From contig JAHEHL010000003.1 of NCBI GenBank assembly GCA_024644595.1, positions 178,974-242,973 of the forward strand: a stretch of 64,000 bases of DNA, read 5' to 3'. Below are positions 27,471 to 36,204 of this stretch, in pieces. Below the pieces are notes generated by a model, which was not told where the DNA came from, ran no database searches, and saw only the letters and a list, made by a program, of their open reading frames with translations. The stretch is from Porticoccaceae bacterium. Its GTDB lineage: Bacteria > Pseudomonadota > Gammaproteobacteria > Pseudomonadales > Porticoccaceae. Within the stretch, counting starts at the first letter, position 1; each line of letters starts with the position of its first letter. The position numbers were made by a program, and so were the translations under genes.

Positions 27471-28262
27471 TCAGGGCGAGTTATCGCTAAGATCCTGATT
27501 CATCTCCAGAGCCGGCTGCGGCTCCTTCGGAGCACCGACTATCTTTGCCGGCACACCCGCCACGGTGACATGGGCGGGGACCGACTCAAGCACCAGACTT
27601 CCCGCTCCGATTTTCGCTCCCTCGCCAACTGTAACATTGCCGAGAATTTTGGCGCCTGTAGAAATCATCACACCATTGCCAATCTTCGGATGCCTGCTAC
27701 CTCTAACACAGCCACTACCACCCAGAGTCACAGAATGCAGGATAGAAACGTTATCACCTACTACAGCTGTTTCACCAATCACCAGGCCGGTAGCATGATC
27801 AATCATAATGCCGCAGCCCAATTTGGCAGCAGGGTGAATATCCACCGTGAATTGCTCGGACATCTGACTCTGAAAGTAGAGCGCCAGCACATCACGATTC
27901 TGCAACCACAACCAATGAGCCACGCGATACAACTGCAGTGCCTGAAAACCTTTGAAATAAAGTATAGGCATAAAATGGGTGTCACAGGCGGGATCGCGGT
28001 CATAGCAGGCATTGATATCGCTGCGCGCCGCATCACAGATTGAGGCATCAGACTGCATTGCCTGATCAATCACCTCAGCAACTATCTCTGCGGCCACCAC
28101 AGTACTATGCAACTGCTGCGACAGGTTATAGCACAATGCCTGCTGAAAACTCTGATGCTGCAAAATCGCGCGGTCAAAAAAACCGCTCATCATCGGCTCT
28201 CGCGAGACGACCTCCCGAGCCTCAGCGCATATTGTCTCCCACAATGGGTCTTTTACTGTCAT
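27471..28262 (-). CDS. cysE: serine O-acetyltransferase (second copy)
   Basis: This 263-residue copy has the full CysE architecture: the N-terminal helical domain (PLWETICAEA, YFKGFQALQLYRVAHWLW) and the hexapeptide beta-helix (about 140-245) with FTVDIHPAAKLGCGIMIDHATG and the GGSG loop. Compared with the copy at 17777 it is closer to the E. coli length and lacks the variable N-terminal extension. AAGG six bases before ATG 28262 fixes the start. One copy may answer to cysteine limitation and the other be constitutive, but no sequence evidence separates the roles. Confidence 0.92.
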   Translation of the reverse strand: MTVKDPLWETICAEAREVVSREPMMSGFFDRAILQHQSFQQALCYNLSQQLHSTVVAAEIVAEVIDQAMQSDASICDAARSDINACYDRDPACDTHFMPILYFKGFQALQLYRVAHWLWLQNRDVLALYFQSQMSEQFTVDIHPAAKLGCGIMIDHATGLVIGETAVVGDNVSILHSVTLGGSGCVRGSRHPKIGNGVMISTGAKILGNVTVGEGAKIGAGSLVLESVPAHVTVAGVPAKIVGAPKEPQPALEMNQDLSDNSP

Positions 28263-28310
28263 CACTTACCTTAATTTGAACATGCTCTGGACTGCGTATT
28301 ATTGAGTTCC

Positions 28311-29057
28311 CTAATGCGCTACTACAATAAAACGCTGATACAACTCATCAAGACGCTCAAGAATAATATCTCGGTGAACAATTTCCACATTGCAAAGTCG
28401 CCGTGCAAGCAGATCGACGCTTAACTGAGCGGCATAGCGTTCGGCTAACGGACGATAGCTGATATGCCAGCGCTCCGGCGCAATACCTCCGCGATCCTCT
28501 GCATAGGGACGATAAAAACTACTGTTGTCACCTCCTTCGAGGCTGCAGCCAGCTTCAAATAAAGTATCCAACCAGTTGTGCATTGCTGCAAAGACACCCC
28601 CCGAAGACACTTCATCAGGAGAGAGCTGCACCTGATAGTTGGACTCCACCGCCGCGGCATCGTAAATATCAAAATCCGTCCCCCAATGATGTCGTGACGC
28701 GCCAGGCAGTGCTGACCAGCGCATTACAGCCTGCACCTGTTGCCAGTCACTCAACTGTGTCAGATCCAGCTGCACGCCATTGTCATCATAAACCGGGCGC
28801 AAGCCATTAAGTTTGTCATTCCAGATTTTTAATTGCCGATCAAAGCTGCGAAAGCTGCTGCATAGACGCAAATCAAAACCCTCCTTAGCCGCTAGCTGAC
28901 GCAGGTCGGTGAGCGGCTCAGCTACGTCCCTGTGCACCAGAAATGGTTCTGACAAAAGGTTTCCCCGATCCGACTGCGGACGCGAGTCGATCCACTCCAC
29001 CAGATGTGCCTGAGTGCTGCCAGTTAGATAACTTTCGCTGTTGAGAAGATTTTGCAT
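28311..29057 (-). CDS. M15-family D-Ala-D-Ala carboxypeptidase-like protein
   Basis: The protein has the VanY-type M15 zinc peptidase signature: SRHHWGTDFDIYD (the SxHxxGxAxD metal site) and ERWHISY near residue 205 (third ligand and catalytic Glu), with SSFRSFDRQLKIWNDK upstream. The family trims D-amino-acid peptide bonds in peptidoglycan. No signal peptide is seen at either possible start (29057 or 29087), so it would act in the cytosol, perhaps in wall recycling, or use an unrecognised export route. Neither start has a clear Shine-Dalgarno. It is divergent from htpX. Confidence 0.8.
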   Translation of the reverse strand: MQNLLNSESYLTGSTQAHLVEWIDSRPQSDRGNLLSEPFLVHRDVAEPLTDLRQLAAKEGFDLRLCSSFRSFDRQLKIWNDKLNGLRPVYDDNGVQLDLTQLSDWQQVQAVMRWSALPGASRHHWGTDFDIYDAAAVESNYQVQLSPDEVSSGGVFAAMHNWLDTLFEAGCSLEGGDNSSFYRPYAEDRGGIAPERWHISYRPLAERYAAQLSVDLLARRLCNVEIVHRDIILERLDELYQRFIVVAH

Positions 29058-29261
29058 AGCCGTGTTTATACCTGCGCGGCCTCCCATAAGTAAAGGGGCA
29101 TTTAGGCTTGGTCCAGCTTATCACTGCATGGAGATCAACAAATCTACCCTGTTGACGCGCTTTGCCATAAACTGCCTGTCGGGATTGAAATCGGCGAATT
29201 TGACCACATCTCATCAATCATAGGTCACACGACCAACAACCAAGTCATAGAGGTGATGCAA

Positions 29262-30152
29262 GTGTTACGGATCGGATTATTTCTTCTTACGAATTTGGCA
29301 ATTATTGTCGTTGCCAGCATCTCGTTAAGCCTTTTGGGCGTCAATAGCATACTCGCCAATAATGGCGTCGACCTGAACCTGCAGTCGCTGCTGATATTCT
29401 GTGCAGTATTCGGTTTTGCCGGGTCGTTTATATCACTGCTGCTGTCCAAGTTTATGGCCAAGATGTCGACAGGAACCAAGATTATCCAGCACCCCGAAAG
29501 CGCCGATGAACGCTGGCTGGTCGAAACTGTGGCTGAACTGGCCAAAAAAGCCGGTATCGGTATGCCCGAGGTCGGTATCTTCCCGGCCCAACAGTCCAAT
29601 GCCTTCGCCACTGGCTGGAATCGCAACAATGCCCTGGTCGCGGTGAGTGCCGGACTCTTACAACGCTTTGACCGTGAACAGGCCCGCGCCGTGCTAGCTC
29701 ATGAAATCGGCCACGTCGCCAACGGTGACATGATTACCCTGAGCCTCATCCAAGGTGTCATAAATACCTTTGTGATGTTCTTCGCCCGCCTGATCGGATT
29801 CTTTGTCGATCGTGTGATACTGAAAAATGAGCGCGGCCTCGGGCTCGGCTACTGGATTACCACTATTGTCGCAGAGATCTTTCTCGGCATTCTCGCATCG
29901 ACTATCGTGATGTGGTTTTCGCGACAGCGGGAATTTCGTGCCGACGCTGCCGGCGCCTCTCTGGCTGGACGTGGCGCAATGATCAGCGCCCTACAAAAAC
30001 TGCAGCAAGAGACGGCAAGTCATGTGGAGAACCAGATGCCCGACACCCTCACCGCGTTTGGAATTTCGTCGGGATGGAAACAACGGCCTTCGCGACTATT
30101 TATGACCCATCCACCCCTGGAAGAGCGCATCGAGGCGCTGCGTTTTGGATAA
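29262..30152 (+). CDS. htpX: membrane zinc metalloprotease HtpX
   Basis: HtpX is an inner-membrane M48 protease that degrades misfolded membrane proteins alongside FtsH. The 296-residue product has two N-terminal membrane helices (about 4-60), the zinc motif HEIGH (about residue 143) and two further helices (about 155-210). A GTG at 29262 places AGAGG eight bases upstream and yields [11 protein letters not shown], aligning exactly with the family N-terminus, so I prefer it over ATG 29256. The stop overlaps the start of the Rieske-ferredoxin gene. Confidence 0.93.
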   Translation: MLRIGLFLLTNLAIIVVASISLSLLGVNSILANNGVDLNLQSLLIFCAVFGFAGSFISLLLSKFMAKMSTGTKIIQHPESADERWLVETVAELAKKAGIGMPEVGIFPAQQSNAFATGWNRNNALVAVSAGLLQRFDREQARAVLAHEIGHVANGDMITLSLIQGVINTFVMFFARLIGFFVDRVILKNERGLGLGYWITTIVAEIFLGILASTIVMWFSRQREFRADAAGASLAGRGAMISALQKLQQETASHVENQMPDTLTAFGISSGWKQRPSRLFMTHPPLEERIEALRFG

Positions 30153-30564
30153 TGACAACGCGTCAGAGCGCAGCCACGTAGAGCGAGATTACTTTCTTTG
30201 TCGACTCAGTGATCTGAGTGAACGACAGACTCTTGAACTGGATATTAACGAACGTCAGCTTTTCGCTATTCGCCAGAACGATCAGCTCTATGCCTACTGG
30301 AACAGCTGCCCGCATATGGGTATTCCACTTAACTGGATGCCGGGAAAATTCCTCGATCTCGACGGTGAACTGCTGCAGTGCTCAGCCCATGGGGCACTGT
30401 TCCAGATAGAGAGCGGAGAATGTATTGGCGGACCCTGTGTCGGCGACGAGCTCTCAGCCATTGCGTTAAAGCAGGAGGGCGATCAGTATTTTATCGCCGC
30501 CGGTCAGCCACTGCCCGCCCCTCTGGTCAATCTGCGGGCCGCCGCGCTGAGAGATCTGGATTAA
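30145..30564 (+). CDS. Rieske-type [2Fe-2S] ferredoxin-like protein
   Basis: A 139-residue soluble protein with a single Rieske domain: CPHMGIPL (about 51-58) and CSAHGALF (about 77-84) supply the two Cys and two His cluster ligands. There is no catalytic oxygenase domain and no signal peptide, so it probably serves as a small electron carrier or an ancillary subunit. It starts at TTG 30145, overlapping the htpX stop by 8 bases, so the two are translationally coupled. A redox partner is not evident among the neighbours. Confidence 0.85.
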   Translation: MDNDNASERSHVERDYFLCRLSDLSERQTLELDINERQLFAIRQNDQLYAYWNSCPHMGIPLNWMPGKFLDLDGELLQCSAHGALFQIESGECIGGPCVGDELSAIALKQEGDQYFIAAGQPLPAPLVNLRAAALRDLD

Positions 30565-30575
30565 CTACACCAGCG

Positions 30576-31280
30576 CTAAACAATCATTTTCAATGGCCGT
30601 ATTAGGCTAATACTGTGTTCACTCAGATCCGCCTGCCAAGCCAGCACCTCAACACCCTGTGCGATCGCCATGTTGAGTGTCTGTGCATAGGTTGGGTCGA
30701 TATCAGCCGCCACAGAAACCTCCTCAACACCCGATAACTGCACACAAAAAAACAATACCGCCCGGTGGCCAGCGGCAACCATGGCGATTAATTCACGCAA
30801 GTGCTTACTACCACGGGACGTTACCGCATCGGGAAACTGTGCCCGGCCGTTGCCGCAATCGAGCGTGACATTTTTGACTTCCACATAGCAGCACCCGCTC
30901 TCGCCTTCGAGCAGTAGGTCAATACGGCTTTTTTCATCACCATAGCGAACCTCACTGCGGATGACCTCATAACCGCGTAACTCGGGAACAAGATCCGCTT
31001 CAATAGCCTCTCTAACCAAATGGTTGGGCCGCGCTGTATTGACCCCGGCGAGATTGCCAAATGCACTGGTGACAATTTCCAGGGTTCCCGCCAGTTTGCG
31101 TTTCGGATTATCCGACAGTGAATACCAGCAGGGCGATTCAGATTGCTGGCAGTGCTTCATTGACCCTGTATTCGGACAGTGGATTGTTATGGTCTCACCC
31201 TGCGCAGTGCGGATATCGACGAAGAAACGCTTGTAGCGCTTGATAAATAAGCCGGGCAGTAATGCGGGAACGATCTTCAT
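30576..31280 (-). CDS. sfsA: SfsA family DNA-binding/nuclease-like protein
   Basis: SfsA was found as a high-copy activator of maltose genes in E. coli and has an OB-fold plus a nuclease-like domain with nonspecific DNA binding; its physiological role is unclear. The 234-residue product begins MKIVPALLPGLFIKRYKRF, with family motifs HCPNTGSM, VNTARPNHLVREAI, SRIDLLL and YVEVKNVTL (Glu/Lys of the nuclease-like site). It is divergent from dksA, as in many gammaproteobacteria. Confidence 0.93.
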   Translation of the reverse strand: MKIVPALLPGLFIKRYKRFFVDIRTAQGETITIHCPNTGSMKHCQQSESPCWYSLSDNPKRKLAGTLEIVTSAFGNLAGVNTARPNHLVREAIEADLVPELRGYEVIRSEVRYGDEKSRIDLLLEGESGCCYVEVKNVTLDCGNGRAQFPDAVTSRGSKHLRELIAMVAAGHRAVLFFCVQLSGVEEVSVAADIDPTYAQTLNMAIAQGVEVLAWQADLSEHSISLIRPLKMIV

Positions 31281-31305
31281 AGCAGGCCTGTTACGGTTAG
31301 CGACT

Positions 31306-31333
31306 TTGACTGGCAATATTAACCGTTTATGTT
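31306..31333 (+). promoter_or_regulatory. candidate promoter upstream of dksA
   Basis: TTGACT and TATGTT are separated by 16 bases, about 190 bases before the dksA ATG. If used, dksA mRNA has a long leader. The -10 box is only 4 of 6 to consensus. Confidence 0.35.
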
Positions 31334-31525
31334 ATGAATAGAAGATGCAAAGAATATTCACGTGGCAATCAATGGATACACTAAGCGCCATGATCGGTGC
31401 AGCGGCGCAATTACTGACCCAATTCAGGTAAAAAAAGGCAAATTTCACTTGAAAATCAGACGCAAAATCTCTATAAACGCACGGCCTTTAATTTGGGCTC
31501 TGAAATTTAACTCTGGACTTTAGAG

Positions 31526-31999
31526 ATGGCTACAGCAAAGACAACATCAAAGTCTGCTTCAAAAGCAGATGCCGGCGGATCAAAGACGCTTCACGGTCTC
31601 TCTCCCTACGTGGAGAAGAAAAATGAAGAGTACATGAACGAAAAACAGCGTGCACATTTCAAAGAGATCCTTAAGGCTTGGCGTAGTGAATTGATGGAAG
31701 AAGTCGATCGCACCGTCATGCACATGAAAGATGAAGCGGCAAACTTTCCCGATCCCGCCGACCGCGCCACTCAGGAAGAAGAGTTTAGCCTGGAGCTGCG
31801 TACCCGCGACCGTGAACGCAAATTGATCAAAAAAATTGACAAGACACTGGTGCGTGTTGAAGAAGATGACTACGGTTTCTGTGATCAGTGCGGTATCGAG
31901 ATTGGCATTCGCAGACTTGAAGCACGTCCAACAGCGGACCTATGCGTCGACTGCAAAACCCTCGACGAAATCAAAGAAAAGCAGATCACCGGCGGCTAA
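31526..31999 (+). CDS. dksA: RNA polymerase-binding transcription factor DksA
   Basis: DksA enters the RNAP secondary channel and, with ppGpp, shifts transcription during the stringent response. The 157 residues include a coiled coil (about 45-120) with the [11 protein letters not shown] tip, where the two Asp and the Ala are important, and a C4 zinc finger (CDQC ... CVDC). The first 35 residues are a low-complexity basic tail. It lies between divergent sfsA and downstream gluQ, the order of E. coli and Pseudomonas. Confidence 0.97.
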   Translation: MATAKTTSKSASKADAGGSKTLHGLSPYVEKKNEEYMNEKQRAHFKEILKAWRSELMEEVDRTVMHMKDEAANFPDPADRATQEEEFSLELRTRDRERKLIKKIDKTLVRVEEDDYGFCDQCGIEIGIRRLEARPTADLCVDCKTLDEIKEKQITGG

Positions 32000-32072
32000 C
32001 AAGTCGTCGCCGGCTGCTCGATTCTGCTTTTTCTCCGCGTTAATATCTGTACCAGCAGACGCTGATTAAGCT

Positions 32073-32987
32073 ATGGCATCTTCAGCTTATATCGGTCGCT
32101 TTGCACCCTCACCCACCGGCCCACTTCATTTCGGCTCACTGGTCTGTGCCCTTGCCAGTTTTCTCGACGCTCGACATCACCACGGACAGTGGCTGGTGCG
32201 CATTGAAGATATAGATCCGCCCCGAGAAATCCCCGGCGCGACGCACAGCATCCTGAATCAGCTCGAGTCCCATGGTCTGCACTGGGATGGCGAACTGCTT
32301 TATCAAAGCCAGCGCAGCCATGCCTATAACGAGGCGCTGGAACAGTTGCAGCAAACCGGCCTCCTGTTTAGCTGTGACTGCAACCGCCAGCGCATCGCCG
32401 AACTCGGGGGCATCTATGATGGCTGCTGTCGCACACGCCAGAGTGTCACGGACGCCGCTCTTCGGCTGCAAGTACCGGATGCTCAAAACGGGCGCATCGT
32501 ATTCGATGATTTGATTATGGGGCGCTATGAGCAAAATCTATGTTGCGATGTCGGCGACTTTGTCGTCAAACGTCGAGATGGTCTTATTTCCTATCAGCTT
32601 GCAGTGACTGTCGACGATCAGTTTCAAGGCATCAGCCATATTGTCCGCGGCGCAGACCTGCTCGACTCAACGCCCAGACAACTCTATCTCCAACACTGCC
32701 TCAGCTATCACCACAGTCAGTCCGTTACGGAGGCAATCCACTATGCCCATTTACCACTGGCAACCAATGCCGAAGGGCAAAAGCTGAGCAAACAGAATCA
32801 CGCAGCCGCGCTGCCCTCCGGCAGTGAGGTGGACAGCCTGTGGTTCGCCCTTGACTGGCTGCGACAGGCGCCTCCCGAAGACTTGCGCAGCGAGAGCGTG
32901 GCAACACTGCTCGGCTGGGCAATCGACAACTGGGTCCTCGGTAACATTCCCGCCCAAATGGCTCTGCCTGCCGGTCAAGACGTTTAA
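32073..32987 (+). CDS. gluQ: glutamyl-Q tRNA(Asp) synthetase
   Basis: GluQRS is a shortened glutamyl-tRNA synthetase that glutamylates the queuosine base of tRNA-Asp rather than the 3' end. The 304-residue protein has the class I signature PSPTGPLHFGSL, a zinc-site CDC...CRTR region near residue 102 and a KLSKQ loop, and stops before an anticodon-binding domain. It follows dksA by 73 bases, as in E. coli and Pseudomonas. Confidence 0.95.
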   Translation: MASSAYIGRFAPSPTGPLHFGSLVCALASFLDARHHHGQWLVRIEDIDPPREIPGATHSILNQLESHGLHWDGELLYQSQRSHAYNEALEQLQQTGLLFSCDCNRQRIAELGGIYDGCCRTRQSVTDAALRLQVPDAQNGRIVFDDLIMGRYEQNLCCDVGDFVVKRRDGLISYQLAVTVDDQFQGISHIVRGADLLDSTPRQLYLQHCLSYHHSQSVTEAIHYAHLPLATNAEGQKLSKQNHAAALPSGSEVDSLWFALDWLRQAPPEDLRSESVATLLGWAIDNWVLGNIPAQMALPAGQDV

Positions 32988-33104
32988 CTATCAATCTAAG
33001 CTAGGCTAACTAACATCGCTTAATCGCCCAGGAGTTTGCTTTGCCAGGCCAGCTTGCATACCATCGCCGAAACCTTCTACGTTCGTCAGGCGACGAGTTC
33101 CAAT

Positions 33105-33281
33105 ATGCTTAACTATCGATTGGTTGCAGTTCTAATATTTCTCAGTAGCGTGGTCGTGCCGCTGGCATCAAAGTGGGCCATAGAACCTCAAGGCAGCTGG
33201 TTTAGACCGTTTGTGGTCTGGGCGCTAATTGTTTTCGCAAGCTATATTTTACAGCGCCACAGGAAAATCAATGAGTCTTGA
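33105..33281 (+). CDS. cbrX: small membrane protein preceding cbrA (CbrX-like)
   Basis: A 58-residue protein with two predicted membrane helices (about 4-22 and 30-48) and a basic C-terminus. Its stop lies 11 bases inside cbrA, so translation is coupled. A small gene in the same place, called cbrX, is described in Pseudomonas cbrXAB; identity here rests on position, size and hydrophobicity. It probably assists the transporter-like sensor domain of CbrA, but this is inference. The Shine-Dalgarno is weak. Confidence 0.7.
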   Translation: MLNYRLVAVLIFLSSVVVPLASKWAIEPQGSWFRPFVVWALIVFASYILQRHRKINES

Positions 33282-36129
33282 TATCGCCATAATCGCCGTC
33301 GGCGTTGTGCTTGTCGCCGCCATCAGCTCATACCTGCTTGCCACCTTCGGTGGTGCCATCAGTCAAAACGTAATTTTACCATTAGCACTGTTCGCCGGAA
33401 CGGGCTCACTGCTGGCCACAGGCACCATCGAAATGGCCGGTCGCTATGGTTTCAGCACATTGCTGGCACTGTTCGCCTTCACCATGGTATTCATTTTCTC
33501 ACCGCTGATTTTTTACCCCATTCGCCGGCTCAACGAGATTATCCGCTTTGCATCACTGGTAGATTTCCTGACGTTCCGCTTTCGTGGTAAAGCGGTCGCC
33601 ACTATTGCCTGCAGCTGTCTGATTATTGCAACCATCCCGCTTTTTCTGGCGCAGTTGCTGGCACTGAGCTCGCTGCATGAGTTTCTCTTGAATGACTACG
33701 AATGGTTGTTTGGGACAATCCTTGCATCGATCATTGTCTTGATTAACTGGCGCACAATCGAACTCGGTGTCGCCCAGACTCTGCGCTGGATTATGGCCGC
33801 TGCCGGATTCTTGCTGCTGCTAGCCCTGACGATGGCTGCGCTGGTGTCAGTCAACTCGATCTTTGGTGGCATCGCGGAAATGAACCAATGGGTTGTCGAC
33901 AGTGGGCAGAGAGTTATCGTTCAGCGCATGGATTCATCCTACAGCCTGTTTATTATTTTTCTCGCTGCCAGTTTTGCGCTGCCAGTCAATTTTAGTATCG
34001 TTATCTCGGAATACATTTCTGATCACCAAGCCGGCATTAGCGCATGGGCTTATCCACTGGTCATGCTATTGGCCAGTATTCCTATTTTCCCACTGCTGTG
34101 GTCCGGTCTCGCAGTACAATCCTCCTCACCCCTGCAGGACTACCTGTTCGCTATCCCTGCATTAACACAGCACCCAGTCGTCGCCGGACTCGGCGCAGCG
34201 AGCATCATTCTGGTGGCCATTGCGCTGCTGTGTAATCTGTCGATTATGCTCGCGAGAATGGTGGTCAACAGTCTTATCCTGCCGACAAAGGCACTGCAGC
34301 AGCAACCGCAATTAAACCGCTGGATCAACCGCTACTTAATTCTAATCTCCAGCGCGCTGATTATCGGTTGCCTGCTACTCAGCCAGATTGTCAAAGGTCG
34401 CAGCATTACCGATCTCTATCTGGTTGGCTTTGCCGGACTCGCGCAACTTACTCCCGGCATGCTGGCTTCTATCTACCTGCCAAGAATAAGCCGCAGCGGA
34501 TTTATTGTCGGGCTCCTTGGAGGGCTGTCGCTGTGGCTGGTGACTCTAGCGCTCCCTCTGCTATTTGGTGACTGGAGCTGGTCTGTTCCCGGCAGCGACA
34601 TCGAGTTGGTATTTGGCATGGAAAACTGGGAAACCTGGGCATTCGAGGCACTGATGGTCAATATGGTGCTGGCGATCCTGATCTCAACACTGACCACCAT
34701 GGATACCGAGCAGCAATCGTTTGCCAGACTGTGCATGGTAGACAACATCTATATTCCCGCTCGTGTCCAGCTCAGCCACAGTTCGGTAATGCAGATGCGT
34801 GATAGCCTGCGTCTGACGCTTGGCAGCGAAGCAGATGCAGAGATTGAACTAGCGCTACAGCGCCTCAATCTCGATTACAATGAGACTCGACCCGCAGCAC
34901 TGCGCAAACTGCGCGACAATCTCAACTCTTCTCTAACCCTTCGTTATGGTGTTTTGGCCGCCTACCGAATTATGGAGGAATCACTACCGCTGCTGACCCC
35001 ACAAAATCAAGAACCGGACGATATCTATCAGATTGAATCGGTTCTTGCGATTCAGGGCGATCGCCTTACCGGTATTGCCAGTGAACTGAATAAACTCCGC
35101 GTCCACCACCGGGAAATTCTCGACAATCTACCAATTGGTATTGCATCGCTGGGTCAGGGCGGCGAGATTCTTAAATGGAACAGTACCATGGCAAGCTATA
35201 CCGGCATTGCCGGTGATATCGCCAACGGCAGCCTGATCAGTGATCTGCCCGACCCCTGGCATCCGGCAATCACCGACTTCTTGGCGGCAGCGGAAAATAG
35301 CGCAGATAATCTGCGCCTGGAGCTGGATGGACATACACGCTGGTTCAGCCTGCAAAAATCCGCTGCGACAAGCAGCGATGATGATTTAATGCTACTGGTC
35401 GAAGATAAGACCAACGCCGTTCTCTTGGCGCACAACACCATCAACAACGAACGCCTCGCCTCAGTTGGACGACTGGCCGCCGGGGTCGCCCATGAGATCG
35501 GCAATCCGGTTACCGGGATTGCCTGCATTGCACAGAACCTGCAACACGAAAGTGATGCCGGGGAAATTGAAAATTCGCTGGATCTGATTCTTTCACAGAC
35601 TGACCGCATCAATGTGATCGTGCAGTCACTGATTAATTTCTCCCGCGGTGACAAGGCCTACCACAATGAGCTGCAACCGGTTTCTGTGCGCGCTGCAGCG
35701 GAAGAGGCTATCCAGTTACTGAGCCTGACCAAACCTCAATCCAGAGAACAGTTTGTCTGCCAACTGCAAGACGATATCAAGATCAGCAGTGACCGCCGCC
35801 AGCTGGTACAGGTTTTTATTAACCTGCTGAGCAATGCCCGTGACGCCTCCAGCGATGACAGCCCAATTGAAATCAGCTGCCAACGTCAGGGCGAGCAACT
35901 CAAAATAATGATCAGCGATCAGGGCAGCGGGCTTCCCGACACGGTAGAGGGTCGGCTGTTTGAACCCTTTGTCACTTCAAAAGAACCGGGTGAAGGAACC
36001 GGGCTCGGGCTCTGGGTGGTATTTAATCTGGTAAAGAACCTCGGTGGTGAAATTACGCTCTCGAGCCCAGCCATCAACAGTGACCGTGGCACCACCGCGG
36101 CACTATTATTCAGCCTGCACAGGGAATAA
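33271..36129 (+). CDS. cbrA: sensor histidine kinase with SSS transporter domain (CbrA-like)
   Basis: CbrA couples a sodium/solute-symporter-type membrane domain to a histidine kinase and, in Pseudomonas, controls carbon/nitrogen use. This 952-residue protein has about 12-13 membrane helices (1-500), a linker, a PAS domain (about 620-720), the H-box with His741 in VAHEIGNP, and an HATPase domain with N-box NLLSNARDAS (about 850), G1 DQGSGLPD and G2 GTGLGLW. AGGAAAA precedes ATG 33271. All kinase motifs are intact, unlike the output domain of its partner CbrB, encoded next. Confidence 0.92.
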   Translation: MSLDIAIIAVGVVLVAAISSYLLATFGGAISQNVILPLALFAGTGSLLATGTIEMAGRYGFSTLLALFAFTMVFIFSPLIFYPIRRLNEIIRFASLVDFLTFRFRGKAVATIACSCLIIATIPLFLAQLLALSSLHEFLLNDYEWLFGTILASIIVLINWRTIELGVAQTLRWIMAAAGFLLLLALTMAALVSVNSIFGGIAEMNQWVVDSGQRVIVQRMDSSYSLFIIFLAASFALPVNFSIVISEYISDHQAGISAWAYPLVMLLASIPIFPLLWSGLAVQSSSPLQDYLFAIPALTQHPVVAGLGAASIILVAIALLCNLSIMLARMVVNSLILPTKALQQQPQLNRWINRYLILISSALIIGCLLLSQIVKGRSITDLYLVGFAGLAQLTPGMLASIYLPRISRSGFIVGLLGGLSLWLVTLALPLLFGDWSWSVPGSDIELVFGMENWETWAFEALMVNMVLAILISTLTTMDTEQQSFARLCMVDNIYIPARVQLSHSSVMQMRDSLRLTLGSEADAEIELALQRLNLDYNETRPAALRKLRDNLNSSLTLRYGVLAAYRIMEESLPLLTPQNQEPDDIYQIESVLAIQGDRLTGIASELNKLRVHHREILDNLPIGIASLGQGGEILKWNSTMASYTGIAGDIANGSLISDLPDPWHPAITDFLAAAENSADNLRLELDGHTRWFSLQKSAATSSDDDLMLLVEDKTNAVLLAHNTINNERLASVGRLAAGVAHEIGNPVTGIACIAQNLQHESDAGEIENSLDLILSQTDRINVIVQSLINFSRGDKAYHNELQPVSVRAAAEEAIQLLSLTKPQSREQFVCQLQDDIKISSDRRQLVQVFINLLSNARDASSDDSPIEISCQRQGEQLKIMISDQGSGLPDTVEGRLFEPFVTSKEPGEGTGLGLWVVFNLVKNLGGEITLSSPAINSDRGTTAALLFSLHRE

Positions 36130-36204
36130 TCCTCTGCCGCAACTTGTGCCCGACCAGCATCAGGGTAACAATACAAGACACCTACAGATTTGCACAAAAC
36201 ACTC

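Noticed and set aside
31372..31431. A 19-codon frame (MDTLSAMIGAAAQLLTQFR) in the dksA leader
   Set aside because: No ribosome-binding site at proper spacing and no sign of regulation such as runs of one amino acid; too short to support.
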